Assembly (NCBI RefSeq): GCF_024139115.2 | Contig: NC_085140.1 | Coordinates: 19,181,357-19,245,356 of the forward strand | Reading direction: 5' to 3' | From: Armigeres subalbatus | Lineage: Eukaryota; Arthropoda; Insecta; Diptera; Culicidae | DNA length: 64,000 nt | Shown here: positions 1-11,129 of the stretch, one piece after another | Numbering within the stretch: the first letter of the stretch is position 1 | How the letters are laid out: every line of letters starts with the position of its first letter | Notes under the pieces: model-generated | What the model saw: the letters and a program-made list of their open reading frames with translations, nothing else | Databases searched by the model: none | Told to the model about the DNA's origin: nothing | Made by a program: the position numbers and the translations under genes

Positions 1-1
1 G

Positions 2-600
2 ATGTGTGACAACGGTGGAGAAAATATTGGAGCACGCGGTTCAAGGTATTCTGCAAATGTAGAGGAATTCAGATATAATTGGTTCCATACATGCAGGAGC
101 AAAATTGGCTCGTTGAGAAGGCAAGGCGCAAGGGCCTTGCTGGAGAATTCCGCCGTCGACAAGATGTGCTGGGGTCAAGCTATGCTGGGCAACCTATTTA
201 GCGAACGAGAGTCCTACTGTCTCGCTCAAATCAAGGCAAACGCCATTCGAACGGTGAAAGAAAGCCGAATGTAGAAAACCGGAATTGGGAGATAGCGAAG
301 TTGGATTTTTCTCACAATCCGTACGTTAAACCTAACTTCGGAAGTGGTGCGCTGTTTTCATATCGCGAAACGCTATTCAGCGCACCACTTCCGAAGTTAG
401 GTTTAACGTACGGATTATGACAACAATCCAACTTCGCTAGCACCCAATTTCGGGTTTCAACTGGATTGAGTATATTGAACGTTCGTGTTTGCGACGTATT
501 GGCTCACGTACCGCAGGAGTTGAGAGGAACGCTCGTTTCTAAAGCTTGGGAGCGGATACGCTCATAATCGGTAATGTGTCCGGTGAAAAAGTCAAACGCC
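2..600 (+). pseudogene. Ty1/copia integrase relic, split by a foldback MITE
   Basis: The frame at 2-274 has a DNGGE motif near its start and then a stretch resembling the copia integrase core (ARALLENSAVDKMCWGQAML), where functional copies read like 'ARSLL..a.l...FW.EA'. After the MITE, sequence near 480-570 reads like the next copia segment (AHVPQELRGTLVSKAW), which matches the post-integrase 'HVPKE.R.KLD.K' stretch. I see no upstream catalytic region because the window begins here. The frame ends where the MITE begins and is broken again near 567. This is family-level recognition from motifs only; a dead fragment. Confidence 0.6.
275..470. mobile_element. Foldback MITE, copy 1 (near-perfect inverted arms)
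   Basis: Two arms of about 75 bp are reverse complements around a short loop near 350-380 (arm motif CTAACTTCGGAAGTGGTGCG). A second copy at 12543-12751 has the loop in the opposite orientation. The left end here is about 15 bp shorter than in copy 2. It interrupts the copia relic. No coding capacity, so it must have been mobilised in trans. Confidence 0.8.
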
Positions 601-1040
601 ACAGCTCAAGTTGTCGACTTTGTTAAGACTGTGCATCCGGGTTAGAAGCAAATCACTTGAATTGTCATTCGCTTGTATAGCGGAGTTGTAGGCATTAATC
701 TGAAAACAAATAAAAATGTAATAGTATAGAAAACTCAAAATTATCGTATTCCTGGACTCTCAGTCCATAACCATCCGCAAACCATAGGAATAGAATAAAC
801 AGTTAGAACCTTGACAATAGTAGAAAATTAAAACAATTCAAATTTATGTTTAAGCGTTGCTTTATTTCATTGGGTACCGAAATTTTAGCACATGGAATCA
901 TAAAATGAATACTAATTTGCTCTGACCCCAACACCTTGATTATAGGTAAGTATCTATGATAGTACGAACTCGTCTTATGGACAAGTGGAGACATTCCACA
1001 AAAAAGCTCAAAATAATTTTCTTATCTAAACTAAATGTAT
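600..1040. other. AT-rich spacer with Penelope-terminus remnant
   Basis: I see no convincing gene. The stretch 960-1025 (ACTCGTCTTATGGACAAG followed by GACATTCCAC) matches the outer end and right flank of the palindromes at 11130 and 51773. The stretch 1082-1110 matches their TTCCACCAC segment. Both are probably decayed Penelope-type terminal sequence. Confidence 0.4.
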
Positions 1041-1046
1041 TTTATT
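1041..1046 (-). promoter_or_regulatory. Candidate poly(A) signal of the small spliced gene
   Basis: AATAAA on the minus strand, about 195 bp beyond the stop codon at 1240. The paralogue at 31.7 kb has AATAAA in the matching place (31714-31709) in homologous context, which supports use as the gene's 3' end. Confidence 0.45.
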
Positions 1047-1239
1047 AATCAAGGGCGATAAACAATTTATATAAGATAAGTATAGTACAATTCCATTTCA
1101 TTCCACCACGTTATATTCCTTTAACATATATGTACGTTAACTGACTAGAGCTTAAATAATTTTCTTCAATATATGTTTTATACAGATATGGCTATGGCTT
1201 TCCTGGTATTGTTGGAATCCTCTTTTGTTTGTTCAGCTT

Positions 1240-2012
1240 CTAGTAGTAACATAGGTAATTATCATTCCTGCAAACAATGGTCAACAACGCAATCAGTAAT
1301 CGTCTACAATTTGAACTATCAATGAGGTAGGAAAACCACTTACCCATCTGTACTTGTTCTCATATTCCACTGTTTTGAGCTTTTGTAACTACTATGAGTC
1401 ACGTGGCCATTGTTGCTGGAATTGAATTGGTAGTCTTTCTTTTCTTCGTAGCTAAAGTAAACCCCATTATTGTTGGAGACGAGCGCATTTCTATAGGACG
1501 AACTCGAATTGTTTCCGTATTGAATGTTGGTTTGTTGTTGCATCGCATATTGGTACTGAAAAAAAAAGTGTTTAATTGGCAATTCATTGGCAATGAACTG
1601 GGGCATTGATTTTGAATCTGCACATGCATTTCCTTAGCAGGTCATTCTAGACAAAATGTATCCATTCCGCCAAAAGTGAAAATGAAAAGTCAACGAGGTT
1701 TTGGCATCACATTTTGGCGTTTGGCTGCTTTGAAACTTATGCTCTGCGCAAATTGAACATCATGCCAAACATCTTTATGGCAATCAAATTCGTCATTAAA
1801 TTTGAACCAATTTCTGGAAATGTAGAACAATTAGTCTTTGGTAGAGTTATATCTTCCACCACAAGTGAAGTACTAATTTTCAAGGCATACATTATTGAAA
1901 ACATTTTTTAATTCTGGGAAATTTTTCTTTGTTGAAATATTGAAATTCATACATATTTACTTACATTGGCCCCTTGCTGGGGATACGGATATAAGGCTGC
2001 TGTCTGTGACAT
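1240..2012 (-). CDS. Small spliced gene, Q/N/S/Y-rich protein of unknown function (member A)
   Basis: Three minus-strand exons join in frame: 2012-1965 (ATG, 16 codons, MSQTAALYPYPQQGAN), 1555-1344 and 1267-1240 (stop TAG). The introns have GTAAGT donors (at 1964 and 1343) and CAG acceptors. The exons total 288 nt, or 95 residues plus stop. The protein has a QYAMQQQ run, many Asn, Ser, Gln and Tyr residues and a KKDYQF segment. There is no signal peptide or membrane span. The paralogues at 2954-3192, 31.7-35.2 kb and 55-57.3 kb share the exon layout. In-phase exon candidates upstream (11928-11994, 13112-13150) suggest the ATG used here may be internal, so the start is uncertain. I do not recognise the family. 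The intact frame across three exons argues for a gene; lack of transcript evidence is the main weakness. Confidence 0.5.
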
Positions 2013-2059
2013 TGTTGGATGGATAGATCTGCTGATTAAAGGAATTAAAACAATAAAAA

Positions 2060-2435
2060 TTGGATTATTGGAAAGCAGCCAACAATTTCATATTTATCTG
2101 AAAAGGCTCAACCAAAAAAATTGTAACATGAAAAACACATCAGTTATTTTGAAAATATGTAAAAAACTATGTTTTAAAATATATTCTCTGAAAATTTACC
2201 CGTGGCTTGGAAAAGGTTGGACAGGCCCGATTATAAACTTGAAGTATTTACACAGAAAACAGACGTTTATTTTAATTGACTCTTCCCTTCAAAAAATTTT
2301 ATTCGCTCAATTGATTATAAAACTATTTTTAAAATTTAAAACAAAAAATCGAGAAAATGCTGTTTTTTAAGCTTGGCCTAAGATTCGCCCCATTTTGAAC
2401 CAACATCAGGTTCACACGTGCAGCACTTTGTTCGA
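2060..2435. other. AT-rich spacer, nothing recognised
   Basis: This is AT-rich sequence upstream of the small gene's first called exon. The frame at 1966-2370 on the plus strand runs through the antisense of that exon and shows no family features. I see no repeat partner elsewhere in the window. Confidence 0.3.
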
Positions 2436-2584
2436 TTTTTAAGGACATTCCTCATGGAATCCAAAATTAAATGCACTCGCGTTTTCAAGGGCACGCCACT
2501 CAACACAGAAGCAACGCGCAACTGTCATATTTTGAAAACGCGAGTAGATATAAATTTTGATTTCGTGAGGATTGTCCTTAAAAT
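2436..2584. repeat. Foldback MITE-like inverted repeat
   Basis: The left arm begins TTTTAAGGACATTCCTCA and the right arm ends GGATTGTCCTTAAAA, with a second paired block around ACTCGCGTTTTCAA. The arms are about 55 bp. No clear target duplication was found. Confidence 0.6.
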
Positions 2585-2679
2585 AGTTAGAGGCTTCCAT
2601 GGGATAGTGAACCTTGAATGAGTCGAAGAATCAACTGAGACAATAAAGTGAGATACAATTTTTGACGGGAAAGGTCAAT

Positions 2680-2945
2680 TCGGTTGGTCATTTTGAAGTA
2701 TGTCGTTGCTAGTGTGCTCAGAATTTTAGTGAAAATTGGCCGTATTCTACTTTTTAGCGCTAGTGTTCATTTCGAAATGACGCTAGGTGGCTGCATCAGT
2801 TTGTTTGTGTATTGTAAACCAACGCCATCAGTGAGACTGAGTTTGTATGTCGAGCAGTCCGCGCTGGCGGCGATAATGTTTCCAACAAAATTATTTTGTT
2901 CTAGCATCTATGTATGTTCTCTGTGGTATGTATGCGGTTGGAAAG
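2680..2945. repeat. Truncated copy of the 10.5 kb MITE
   Basis: This aligns with 10505-10805 through shared blocks such as GGTCATTTTGAAGTATGTCG, TTTTTAGCGCTAGTGTTCA and GTTCTCTGTGGTAT. The right terminus is present and the left terminus is missing. Confidence 0.6.
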
Positions 2946-2953
2946 CAACTTAC

Positions 2954-3192
2954 TTATTCTCAGCGATTTGCAAATTGAACGGCAAATCCAACGAGCTCCT
3001 GGACTTGGCCCGAGTCACCTGGCCAGAGTTGCTTGAGTTGGACCGGCGATTTTTCTGTTTTTCATAGCCGAAGCAAAACTCTTCAATGTCGGAGTCACTC
3101 GAACTTCCATTGGACGAATCCGAATCGCTTTCGTATGAGTTTCTGCTTTGACGATGCTTCACATATTGGGGAGCTGAATACTGACTCTGTCT
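2954..3192 (-). CDS. Paralogous middle exon of the small gene family
   Basis: A minus-strand exon-like block of 239 nt between an acceptor (TTAGCAG) and a GTAAGT donor at 2953. It enters in phase 0 and leaves two bases, exactly like the 1344-1555 exon. The frame is open and reads ...QYSAPQYV... followed by an acidic Ser/Asp-rich run (SYESDSDSSNGSSSDSD) and the family's SGQVT segment. I found no matching first or terminal exon of its own, so it is either an alternative exon of member A or a partial duplicate. Confidence 0.45.
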
Positions 3193-3344
3193 CTGCTAAT
3201 GAAACAAAAAAAACATCAAAAAACGTTAAATCAAGATTTTAAACCTGACTAAGAAACGTGCATCTCCCATAAGGTAAATTTAGATTTATTTTTATAAGAA
3301 TTAAAGCAGTAGCTGTTCTAGATTATTTTCTAGTCAATATATTA

Positions 3345-3660
3345 TGGAACGTACACACGGTCAAGCAGTTTGACCAACATTGACTCCACCTCTCGTTTGT
3401 TCAAACATCCATCAAGTTTTACCAACAGCGGCACGAACAATCAATTTATTCGACCAACAATATCACACACGAACGACCGAAGCGCCAATGTTTAGCACCG
3501 ACCATCCTAAAATATATGGGGGTTTGTGCAACTTCACTACAAATGCTCAAACATGTTCGGCGAACCTTGACTCTGCCCCCGACAACTCAAACCAAAATCA
3601 AACGTTTTAATTTTTTTCCAACCGAGCCGCCAACTGTTTTGGGGCCTTCCCCTACGCTGC
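3345..3660. mobile_element. MITE with ATTA target duplications, copy 1
   Basis: ATTA at 3341-3344 and 3661-3664 flanks an element whose left end is TGGAACGTACACACGGTCAA and whose right end is CTACGCTGC. It matches the MITE at 44068-44470 base for base over long stretches but lacks much of the right-hand region. The target duplication is the same in both copies. Confidence 0.75.
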
Positions 3661-4059
3661 ATTATACCCAGGGACAAAAAACTACACTCAAACAATTGAC
3701 ATCCAATCAGGGATGCCAGGTGATATTTTAAAATGTCTTCATAGTTGTTTAAAAATGTCTTCAAATGTCTTCAACATTAAAATTATGATTATCTCCCTTA
3801 GCCAGTCGACAAACTCTAAGAATAAAAAAAACATCTCCTTTTTAACTAATGTGGAATAATGTCTATTTTTCAACATTTGTTAGAATTCAAGAGAATTTAC
3901 TTTAAAATTTTCACGAGATAGTGTATAACGAGTTTCCCCTGGATTTTCTACTGAGTCTTTGATTAAAACTCTACCGGATTTTTTTAACTGAATTTCAACG
4001 TGGAATTCTCCCAAATTTCTTTTTAAAGAATACCCTGTAGGGATTCAAAATTGACCGTG

Positions 4060-4900
4060 TAATACTTGAAGAAACATTCAGAGAAATATTTTAAGGATCT
4101 TCTGGATACATTTTTGGAGCAACTTCTGGATAAATTCCTGATGGAGCATCTTATTACTCATACTAATTTCTGCTGGATGGAGCTTCTAATAACTTCTGGA
4201 GAACTCATGAAGAAATTTCCCGAGGAATTCCTGTTAGAACATTCCAAGGATTTACTGAAAGAACTTCCAAAGAAATTTTTGGAGGAACTTCCGGAGGAAC
4301 TGCTGGAAGGAGGTTTCAGGAAGTTTCCCTCGAAGAACATAAGAAGAAGTTTATGTAGGCTTCAGGATAAATTCCGGAAGGATTCCTGAAGGATTTTCCT
4401 GATGAATTTCTGAAGGATATTCCTGAGAAACAACTTAAGGAATTTTCGGTGTGACTACTGAAGAAATTTCTTAAGAAACTTCTGGAGGAAATCTTGGTGA
4501 TAGTTCTGGATAAATTCTTAGAGGAGCTTCTTGAGGTATTTCTGCGGAAATTTCCGAAAAAAAATCTGGAGGAAATACTAGAAAAATTCCATAGTATACT
4601 TCAGAAGGCATTCTTGGAGAATCTTTCGGCAACATTTTTGGAGAATCTTACGAAGGAATTCATGGAGGAACTTCCGAATGGATCCCTGGAGGAGCTTCCG
4701 CAGAAATTCCTGGAAGAACTTTCGGAAGTATTTCTGGGGGAACTTCCGGAGGAATTCTGCTGGAAGAACTGCTGGAGGAATAATTCGTGAAGGAACTAGC
4801 GGAGGAGTTCTGGAGGATCTTCCGAAGGAATTCATTAATGTACTTTCGCAGGAATTTCTGGGCGATCTTATGGAGGAGCTCCTAGGGTAAATTCCTGGAG
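4060..4900. repeat. Degenerate GAATTCC/TTCCGGAGGAA low-complexity repeat
   Basis: Reiterated 10-14 bp variants of 'GGAATTCCTGGAGGAACTTCC' fill this block, and a similar block lies at 5370-5990. The translation is a monotonous L-E-E-L-P-E-E-F ladder on one strand, so the frames at 4066-4389 and 4494-4790 are consequences of the repeat and not genes. The same repeat fills 13.9-19.0 kb and 46.0-47.2 kb. Confidence 0.8.
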
Positions 4901-5104
4901 GTCGCGTGGTCCTGGTGGGACAATGGGGGATATAAAATGGCATTTAGGGTCACTTATGGAATGGGGTGAATCTCATTCGGTGATTTTGAACGCCACGGTA
5001 ACTACCTAGATGTCTAGTGTTCAACTTTCCACTCTTTTCTCCGCTTTTGCAAAAACTATACTTTATCTCCTTTCCAATCAACCTTTATTCTTTACTATCA
5101 CCAG

Positions 5105-5190
5105 GCTCCAACATGCTGACCACCCAGTTCGCCACCCAATTCACCACCCCCATGGACGCCCATTCGATGTTCTCCTCGGCGTCCCTGGTG
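5105..5190 (+). CDS. Exon-like coding segment inside the hAT-like element
   Basis: An 86-nt GC-rich block preceded by a pyrimidine-rich tract and CACCAG acceptor and followed at 5191 by a GTGAGT donor. One frame is open throughout and reads NMLTTQFATQFTTPMDAHSM and then FSSASLV. Composition contrasts sharply with the surrounding AT-rich repeat. It lies within the borders of the 5.3 kb hAT-like element, so it is either a captured host exon with flanking intron or a host exon into whose intron a very large element was assembled. I cannot name the gene. Confidence 0.5.
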
Positions 5191-5599
5191 GTGAGTAGCG
5201 GTAGCACTGACGGGGTAGTGTAGCGTTGGCTGCGTTCGTGGTTTGTGGGAGTTGTTGGGTCGTTTAACATTCAACAACTACAAACATTTTCATATTTTTA
5301 AAACAATTAAAACGAGTGCTACAAAACGCGAAAATCTCACCACTCTTGGACCACACACTGACACTTGTTACAAACTTCCGGACAAATTCCTGGAGAAGGT
5401 TCATGAGAAGTTACAGAAAGAATACCAGAACGTTTTTTTGGAGAAATTCATAGAGGAGTTCTCAGAGAAAATGCTGGAAGAATTTCCAAAGATATTTCTA
5501 GAAGAATTACCAAAGGAATAATTTAACGAAGATGAGTATAACATGTTTTCATTTTCTACTGAGTCTTGAAATTAAAATTTCACCGATTGTATTTTGAAT

Positions 5600-6296
5600 T
5601 TCTCTGAATTTCTTTTAAGAAGATTTTCGTGTAGAAATTTACCATGGAAAGTCTGAGAAATATTTATTAAACACCAGAACAATTTATTTCTAGTCGACAT
5701 TTGTAAGAATTTCCTATGGAAATTATTTGAATCAAATTTCTTGTGGAAATTAAAAGGGATTTATTTTGGGAGTTCAGGAGAACTTGTGGAAATTAGGAAG
5801 AATTTTAGGAAGAAAGTCCTGGAGGATTTCCTTTATTTTTTCTTCACGGAAATTATTATTTACTTCCACGATAATTTGTACTGAATTTTTAATTTCAATT
5901 CTTTTCCTGATAATTTTCATCGGAAATTCTTCTTATTTTACACCAAAAATTCTTTTAAATTTTCACTGACAATTCTTTTTTAAATCCACAGAAAATTCAA
6001 AGAGTTTACCGACGGATATTCAGAGGAATGTCAAAAAGATCAGATGAATTCAGAAGGCAAAAAATCTGGTTCTATCCCACCGTTTGATTAGATTGAATCA
6101 AGTCATAGAAAAATTCAGTTTACTTTTGCCGTAAATTAGATCGGTCATTACGCTTCGATGTAATGATCGAAATATTTTTTTACAGACACGTCAAAAACGT
6201 CGCTGCCATCGGGATTTTTTTAACCAGCGCACAACTCAAGGTTAAGTGCGTAATATTTATATGATTTTCATAGAAGTCGCAGAGTTTATAAGTAAG
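5600..6296. other. AT-rich interior of the hAT-like element
   Basis: This holds degenerate GAAATT/GAATTT repeat to about 6000 and then unrecognised AT-rich sequence. I see no gene. Confidence 0.4.
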
Positions 6297-8854
6297 CAGA
6301 GCCGTAGCGTGGACTCCCAGCGCCCTTGGCGAAACCTTTATTAGGCGCCCCTTACTCAGATGTTAAAAAAAACGTGCTATGAGCAGGGAGATTTAATTTT
6401 GAATTTTTGCTTTATGAATTCCTAAAACCTCTATAACCTGCATATGTTCCAATAGGTAGAAAGTAAGAGTTATTAAAAGACCAGAACATTTCTAGAAATC
6501 CGCTGAAGTTTAACGGTTTTCTGATAGATTTAATAAACTGATGCAAGTAAAAAAAAAGATCCAGAAGTGTGTGGATTCACGACAAAATAAAAAGGATTTA
6601 ATTAGGAAAATAAAATAGCTCTCAATTTTCGCTTGCTATTCGATTTTGATTGCTATCGAATAAAGTCACATCAAGAAGAACCCTTATATGAAGTGGATGA
6701 CCATTAGCCCTTTCGATGACGAAACATTCAATTTCGGAGTGGCTTGGTTTGCAAAAACTACTGATCATTCAATGAACTTCAACTTTGGAGTGAATTGGTT
6801 GATTGTAAGAATAGCGATTGGTCCAAGTCGTATCAAGAACAAAACAATTCCGGAGTGGGTTGATTGATGGCCAGAATAACCAACGGGCCCTATTCACATC
6901 AAGGTATATGAGTTTTTGAAGTGGGTCTGACGGTAGTTTGGTGGCACTGTTTGTTTTGGATGAACCAATAAATTTCTACTTTAAAGAAAGTCGGTTACTG
7001 ATCTCCCCCCCCTCTCCCTAATCTGATTTAGCCATCGTTACTGAAATCCCTCGATGCATATTCTCATATTCAGCATACCATCATTTCGAATACTCTTTCC
7101 CGCTAAAAGCATTACCAGTTTATAAAGATTACACAAGATCGCATTTGATGATCGCATAGTTGTCGGCATAAAATGAGCGAATTTATCTCAAATTCACACA
7201 AAGTACTTCCGTACATCCATTATCAGATAACGGTTTGAATTTTTAAGTCGCGAACAAAAACTATATGTATTTGATTTACGCTTCTCCTTTGGCTTATTGA
7301 AATCCTTATCTGGGACTCCTTCCCAGAAGCTAGTTTCATGCTCCTTTCCATTTGCATTTCCTGTTCCTTCCTTTTCCTTCCACTTTCTTTCCCATCAAGT
7401 AAATAATTAAAAAGACATTCCCAAATAAGGGGAGCATGCCAACGTTCTGATACATAGAAATGTTATGACTCCGGGAGTTCCCAGTAAGGGACTAGCCTAG
7501 ACCCCAAACTGCAGGTCTGACCAACGGCAGCTTCCGGGGTGGGCGCAAAATGCCTCCTTTCTCCCAGGTCCCAATGACTTTATTCTTAACACTTTACCTT
7601 TTTGGCTTATTCAACGGTATGGGCGGCAATGAGATACAGTGGCAATGGCTTTGTCAGTTAGCAGTGGCACTATCGCAGATGGCGTTAGGTACTGGCGCGA
7701 CGTGTAGCTTGATGGTCGTTGGTCAGATGGTCGTCGAATGAACCGGCGGCGTCCACGAGGTGTTGCTTCTCGACGATCTTATGGCCGAGGTAAATTCCGG
7801 AATTTTCATCCGTTGACGGAAGCCGATAACACGACTTTAGTTGGCACGATACGTGAGAAAAGCTGGGACGAACAATAGCTGTCGTTATCAGGACTCCGTA
7901 TGACAAAATGGCGTTCGTGGCGTGGTACCGCCCGTCGGTGCGGGCGAGAAAGTAGCTTCAGAAATACGAGTCCCGGCACCTCTGGCCAGAATGTTAGCAA
8001 CCTCAGTGATTCTCACTTGGCAGGTCTTGCGAAGCTCGGGGACGATCGGCTTCTTCACTACGCACCGCTCACTGGAAGTCGTCTGCCGACCGGATAGCTT
8101 TGGTCAACGGAAGTCGTCTCGCAGAACTAGGGCCAACAGTTGTCAACCCCGGAAACCAATAACCAAACGTTGGCCAGCCATGCGTAATTCCTCGCTCCGG
8201 AGGTGCACTTCGGCATGCGGAAAACTACCAGCAACAGGACGCCGATTTGCAAGATGGCGTTCTCGTGTTAATAACACCTACAGTTGATGAGAGGCGTCGA
8301 AGAGGCGCAATCACCACACATGCACGTAGCTGGATTCCCACTTCCCGAACGTCAAACTATCGGACTGACTACTTGGGCTGATTTACCACTTATCATCAAA
8401 TTCCAAGATTCAGAAGGAATGGAATGAACTTCAAAGATGCGAGTTGGCTGTAGGTTCTTAGTATCTCGTACCTCGACTGATCACTTTATTCCTTTCTTCA
8501 TCGAAGACTCTGGAGCACATAATTTTGATAACCGTATTCATTTGCCATCCACTTTGCCTGTTCTAAAATTACGATTAGACACTAACTTGGCAAATTATTT
8601 CCCTGCATTTCAACACCATACACAAAGTGATACCATTCGGTAACAACTTGTATTCCGGCCTTCCGGAAATACGCCAAATGATTGATTATATTATGTAGTC
8701 CCCGAGAGAATCGTAATAAAAGGTTAAATTTGTATCACTTTGAACCAGTGAATTTTTAATCATTTCCTATAGCGGAATTCTGGATTTTGGCGCCCCCCTA
8801 AGGCCAGGCGCCCTTGGCGGGGGCCAACCCGGCCAACCACACGCTACGGCGCTG
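6297..8854. mobile_element. Nested hAT-like element with perfect 8-bp target duplication
   Basis: The left end is CAGAGCCGTAGCGTG, the right end is the complement of CAGCGCCGTAGCGTG, and TAAGTAAG is duplicated exactly at 6289-6296 and 8855-8862. Subterminal blocks containing GCGCCCTTGGCG also pair between the ends. It is inserted in the 3708-9039 element and is therefore younger than it. No intact transposase frame is visible. Confidence 0.85.
7440..8340. other. GC-richer core of the nested element, unrecognised
   Basis: This block has higher GC than its surroundings and several short overlapping frames on both strands (for example 7922-8287 plus and 7806-8000 minus). None shows a domain I recognise. 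It could be captured sequence or a decayed coding region. Confidence 0.3.
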
Positions 8855-9164
8855 TAAGTAAGTAATAAAATTGTATTTTCTATTCGCTGGCTTATTGATT
8901 GTCTTCAAATGTCTTCAAATAAGTAGATAAGTCTTCGAATATTTCGAAAAGTCTTCAAAATGTCTTCACGAAATAAATGTCTTCACAGAGATTGAAATGT
9001 CTTCAAATTGAAGACATGTCTTCAAATCTGGCATCGCTGCATCCAATACACAATCAAGTCGCCAGTGCTTTACAAATTTGAATGTGCGAATGAATATGGC
9101 GGCATGTGCATGGACAGCAGCAAGCGTCGACTCTCGGTGTCAGCGTCAAGGCCCTTTCGTATGT

Positions 9165-9780
9165 AGAGTAAAGTGGGGCAAGAGTGGGCGTGGGGTAAGA
9201 GTACGTTTTATATATTTTGAAGTACACAGGATTTTGTTCTTACACGATTTTTTTTTTTCGCTCGTATTTTTGATCGTGTGACTTCAATTTACCACCAAAC
9301 TCTTCGCAACATGTTTCAAAAAATTCAGAATAAATCGAAGAACAATCACATGATAATTAATATGCGTTAAACATTTAGGATGAGTGGAAAATTGAGAAAA
9401 TGTAAATCGCGTAAAAACAAAATCCAGTTTATTAAAAAAGATTAACTAACAGCACTGCATCAGTTTAACAGGTATTCTGGCCAACTATTATCATGTGAAA
9501 TTGTGAACGATTTGAATACATAACAAGGGAGATATGGTGTTAGATAATTTTTTGGTCGTTTTGCTAAAAATAATGGTGTTTCCGCAACTAGTATTTCATT
9601 ACCATATATACGTTCAAGCAGGTCAACATTATACCATTTCGATAAGTACTTTATGGTGCAGAACATCAATTGGGTTGGTTTTCAAGAGGTCAAAACCATT
9701 AACTGTATTAATTTTGGGGCTGTGGGATAAAAGTACGCAGGAACGGGTTGGGCAAGAGTACGCATGTGAATCTTAAAGTT
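9165..9780. other. Relic region with GGGCAAGAGTAC direct repeats
   Basis: GGGGCAAGAGTGGG and GGGTAAGAGTACG near 9175-9205 recur as GGGATAAAAGTACG and GGGCAAGAGTACG near 9720-9765. This resembles subterminal repeats of a DNA transposon, and a transposase-like tail follows immediately. No gene is seen in between. Confidence 0.35.
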
Positions 9781-9783
9781 CTG

Positions 9784-9900
9784 ATGTCAAAACCGTATCT
9801 CCAGACGAAATAAGACTACTTCCAAAGCGTAAAGATCCACAACTAAGAAAAAAGGGACAGAAATCGAAAATTATCACAAGTTTTAAGGATAAGTTGAAGT
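9784..9900 (+). pseudogene. Pogo/Tigger-like transposase C-terminal relic
   Basis: One frame reads VSPDEIRLLPKRKDPQLRKK and then a basic stretch ending in a stop. It resembles the 'SPEDIRPYPK...RRKGKS' tail found after the DDE domain in Tigger/Jerky-type transposases. No DDE domain precedes it. Short match, so moderate confidence. Confidence 0.4.
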
Positions 9901-10451
9901 AATTTGGTGTTAGAAAGGACTTAGCGAACAAAGCACTGAAGCCTGGCACTGAATTCCAACGAACGATAAGCGAAAAGGGTTTTACCATAAACGCGGTGCT
10001 CGAACCGTTCTCATTCTCTCTTAGCAAAACCACAGTTGAGGATAAATCTGTACAAATTGAGCCCATGAGGAAGGTCCCAAACGGACCGAAACGTTGGACA
10101 AGATTAAATAACAGTGTTTTGATTTGGTCAAGACTGAAAAGCCATCTCCGAAGCATTAAACTACAGTCGAAATTAATAGTATATACGCATTGAGAACAAT
10201 TTGTGCCCGCTGTCACTAAAGGGCGTTTGTGTGTCCAACAGATCCCCTTTGATTTTGCTGGGAAACGTTTTGTAACAAAAATTGCGCTTCAAACCGTTTC
10301 CTAACAAAATCGAAAGTGTCACACAAAATCTGTGGGGCACACAAGTCGACGTAGCAAATGCACCATCGTAATAGGAAAAGTGATAGTCTTCTAGCACAGA
10401 CAGGTATTGCCTCAGGTATTGTCACTTGTCAGGAAATAAGTTAGGTATACC

Positions 10452-10796
10452 CACAGAGAACAGACGTTCATCTTCATTCGCGTGCTTGTGTAAAGTTTTT
10501 ACTGGTCATTTTGAAGTATGTCGTTATGCCCCCGGTGCGCGGTGCTAGTGTGCTGATAAATATGGTTAAAATTTGCCGTGTTTTACTTTTTAGCGCTAGT
10601 GTTCACTTCGAATTGCTCCTAGTCTCGCTCCTAGGTGGCAGCACTACATTGTTTATGTAGTGTATGCCAATGCCATCACTTAGTGAGATTGAGTTTTTAT
10701 GTCGGGCAGCCTGCGTTGGCGGCGCTGAGGTGCGATTTAAATCTTTACACACGTTTTTACCGAAAATTTGTTCGAGGATCCATGTCTGTTCTCTGT
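10452..10796. mobile_element. MITE with 8-bp GGTATACC target duplication
   Basis: Inverted termini read ACAGAGAACAGAC on the left and GTCTGTTCTCTGT on the right. The palindrome GGTATACC flanks both sides (10444-10451 and 10797-10804). A left-truncated relative lies at 2680-2945. The small frames at 10635-10912 have no domain support. Confidence 0.7.
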
Positions 10797-11129
10797 GGTA
10801 TACCTATGTCATTGGTCTGATCGAGACCGCTGATTTTTTATTGTCATCCATGTTTGATAGCATTGAAAAGAATAGTGTACCGAAATTAATTGCAAAACTT
10901 TTGCAAACATGAAATATATTTTTCTAAGACTCTCATCGTTTTAGTAGCGCGTGGATTTTATGGTAGTAAATTGTTAATTTTCACCATAAACTTCGAACCG
11001 CATGTGAAATTTTTCTTTAGAAATCTCCAGAGTTCAAATTTCTAGAATAAAAGTCTATCATTTTTTTGATATTACATGGTTTTCAGCCATTTCCATATAT
11101 ACCAAAAAATTCAAACAATGTTGTTTTCC

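Larger units (their letters stand above)
3708..9039. mobile_element. Large hAT-like non-autonomous element (8-bp target duplication)
   Basis: The termini are CAGGGATGCCAG on the left and CTGGCATCGCTG on the right. CATCCAAT is duplicated exactly at 3700-3707 and 9040-9047. Both subterminal regions carry many copies of ATGTCTTCAAAT-like motifs (3730-3775 and 8900-9030), which is the kind of subterminal repeat hAT transposases bind. The interior holds degenerate GAATTCC repeat, an exon-like segment (5105-5190) and a nested hAT-like element (6297-8854). No transposase frame was found, so it depended on a transposase in trans. Superfamily is inferred from the 8-bp duplication and the CAG...CTG ends. 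Confidence 0.8.

Noticed and set aside
4066..4790. Frames of about 100 codons with L/E/P/F-rich proteins
   Set aside because: They are translations of the GAATTCC-type low-complexity repeat and appear on both strands.
9773..10216. A 147-codon minus-strand frame
   Set aside because: It runs antisense to a transposase-like tail, with no domain or splice context.
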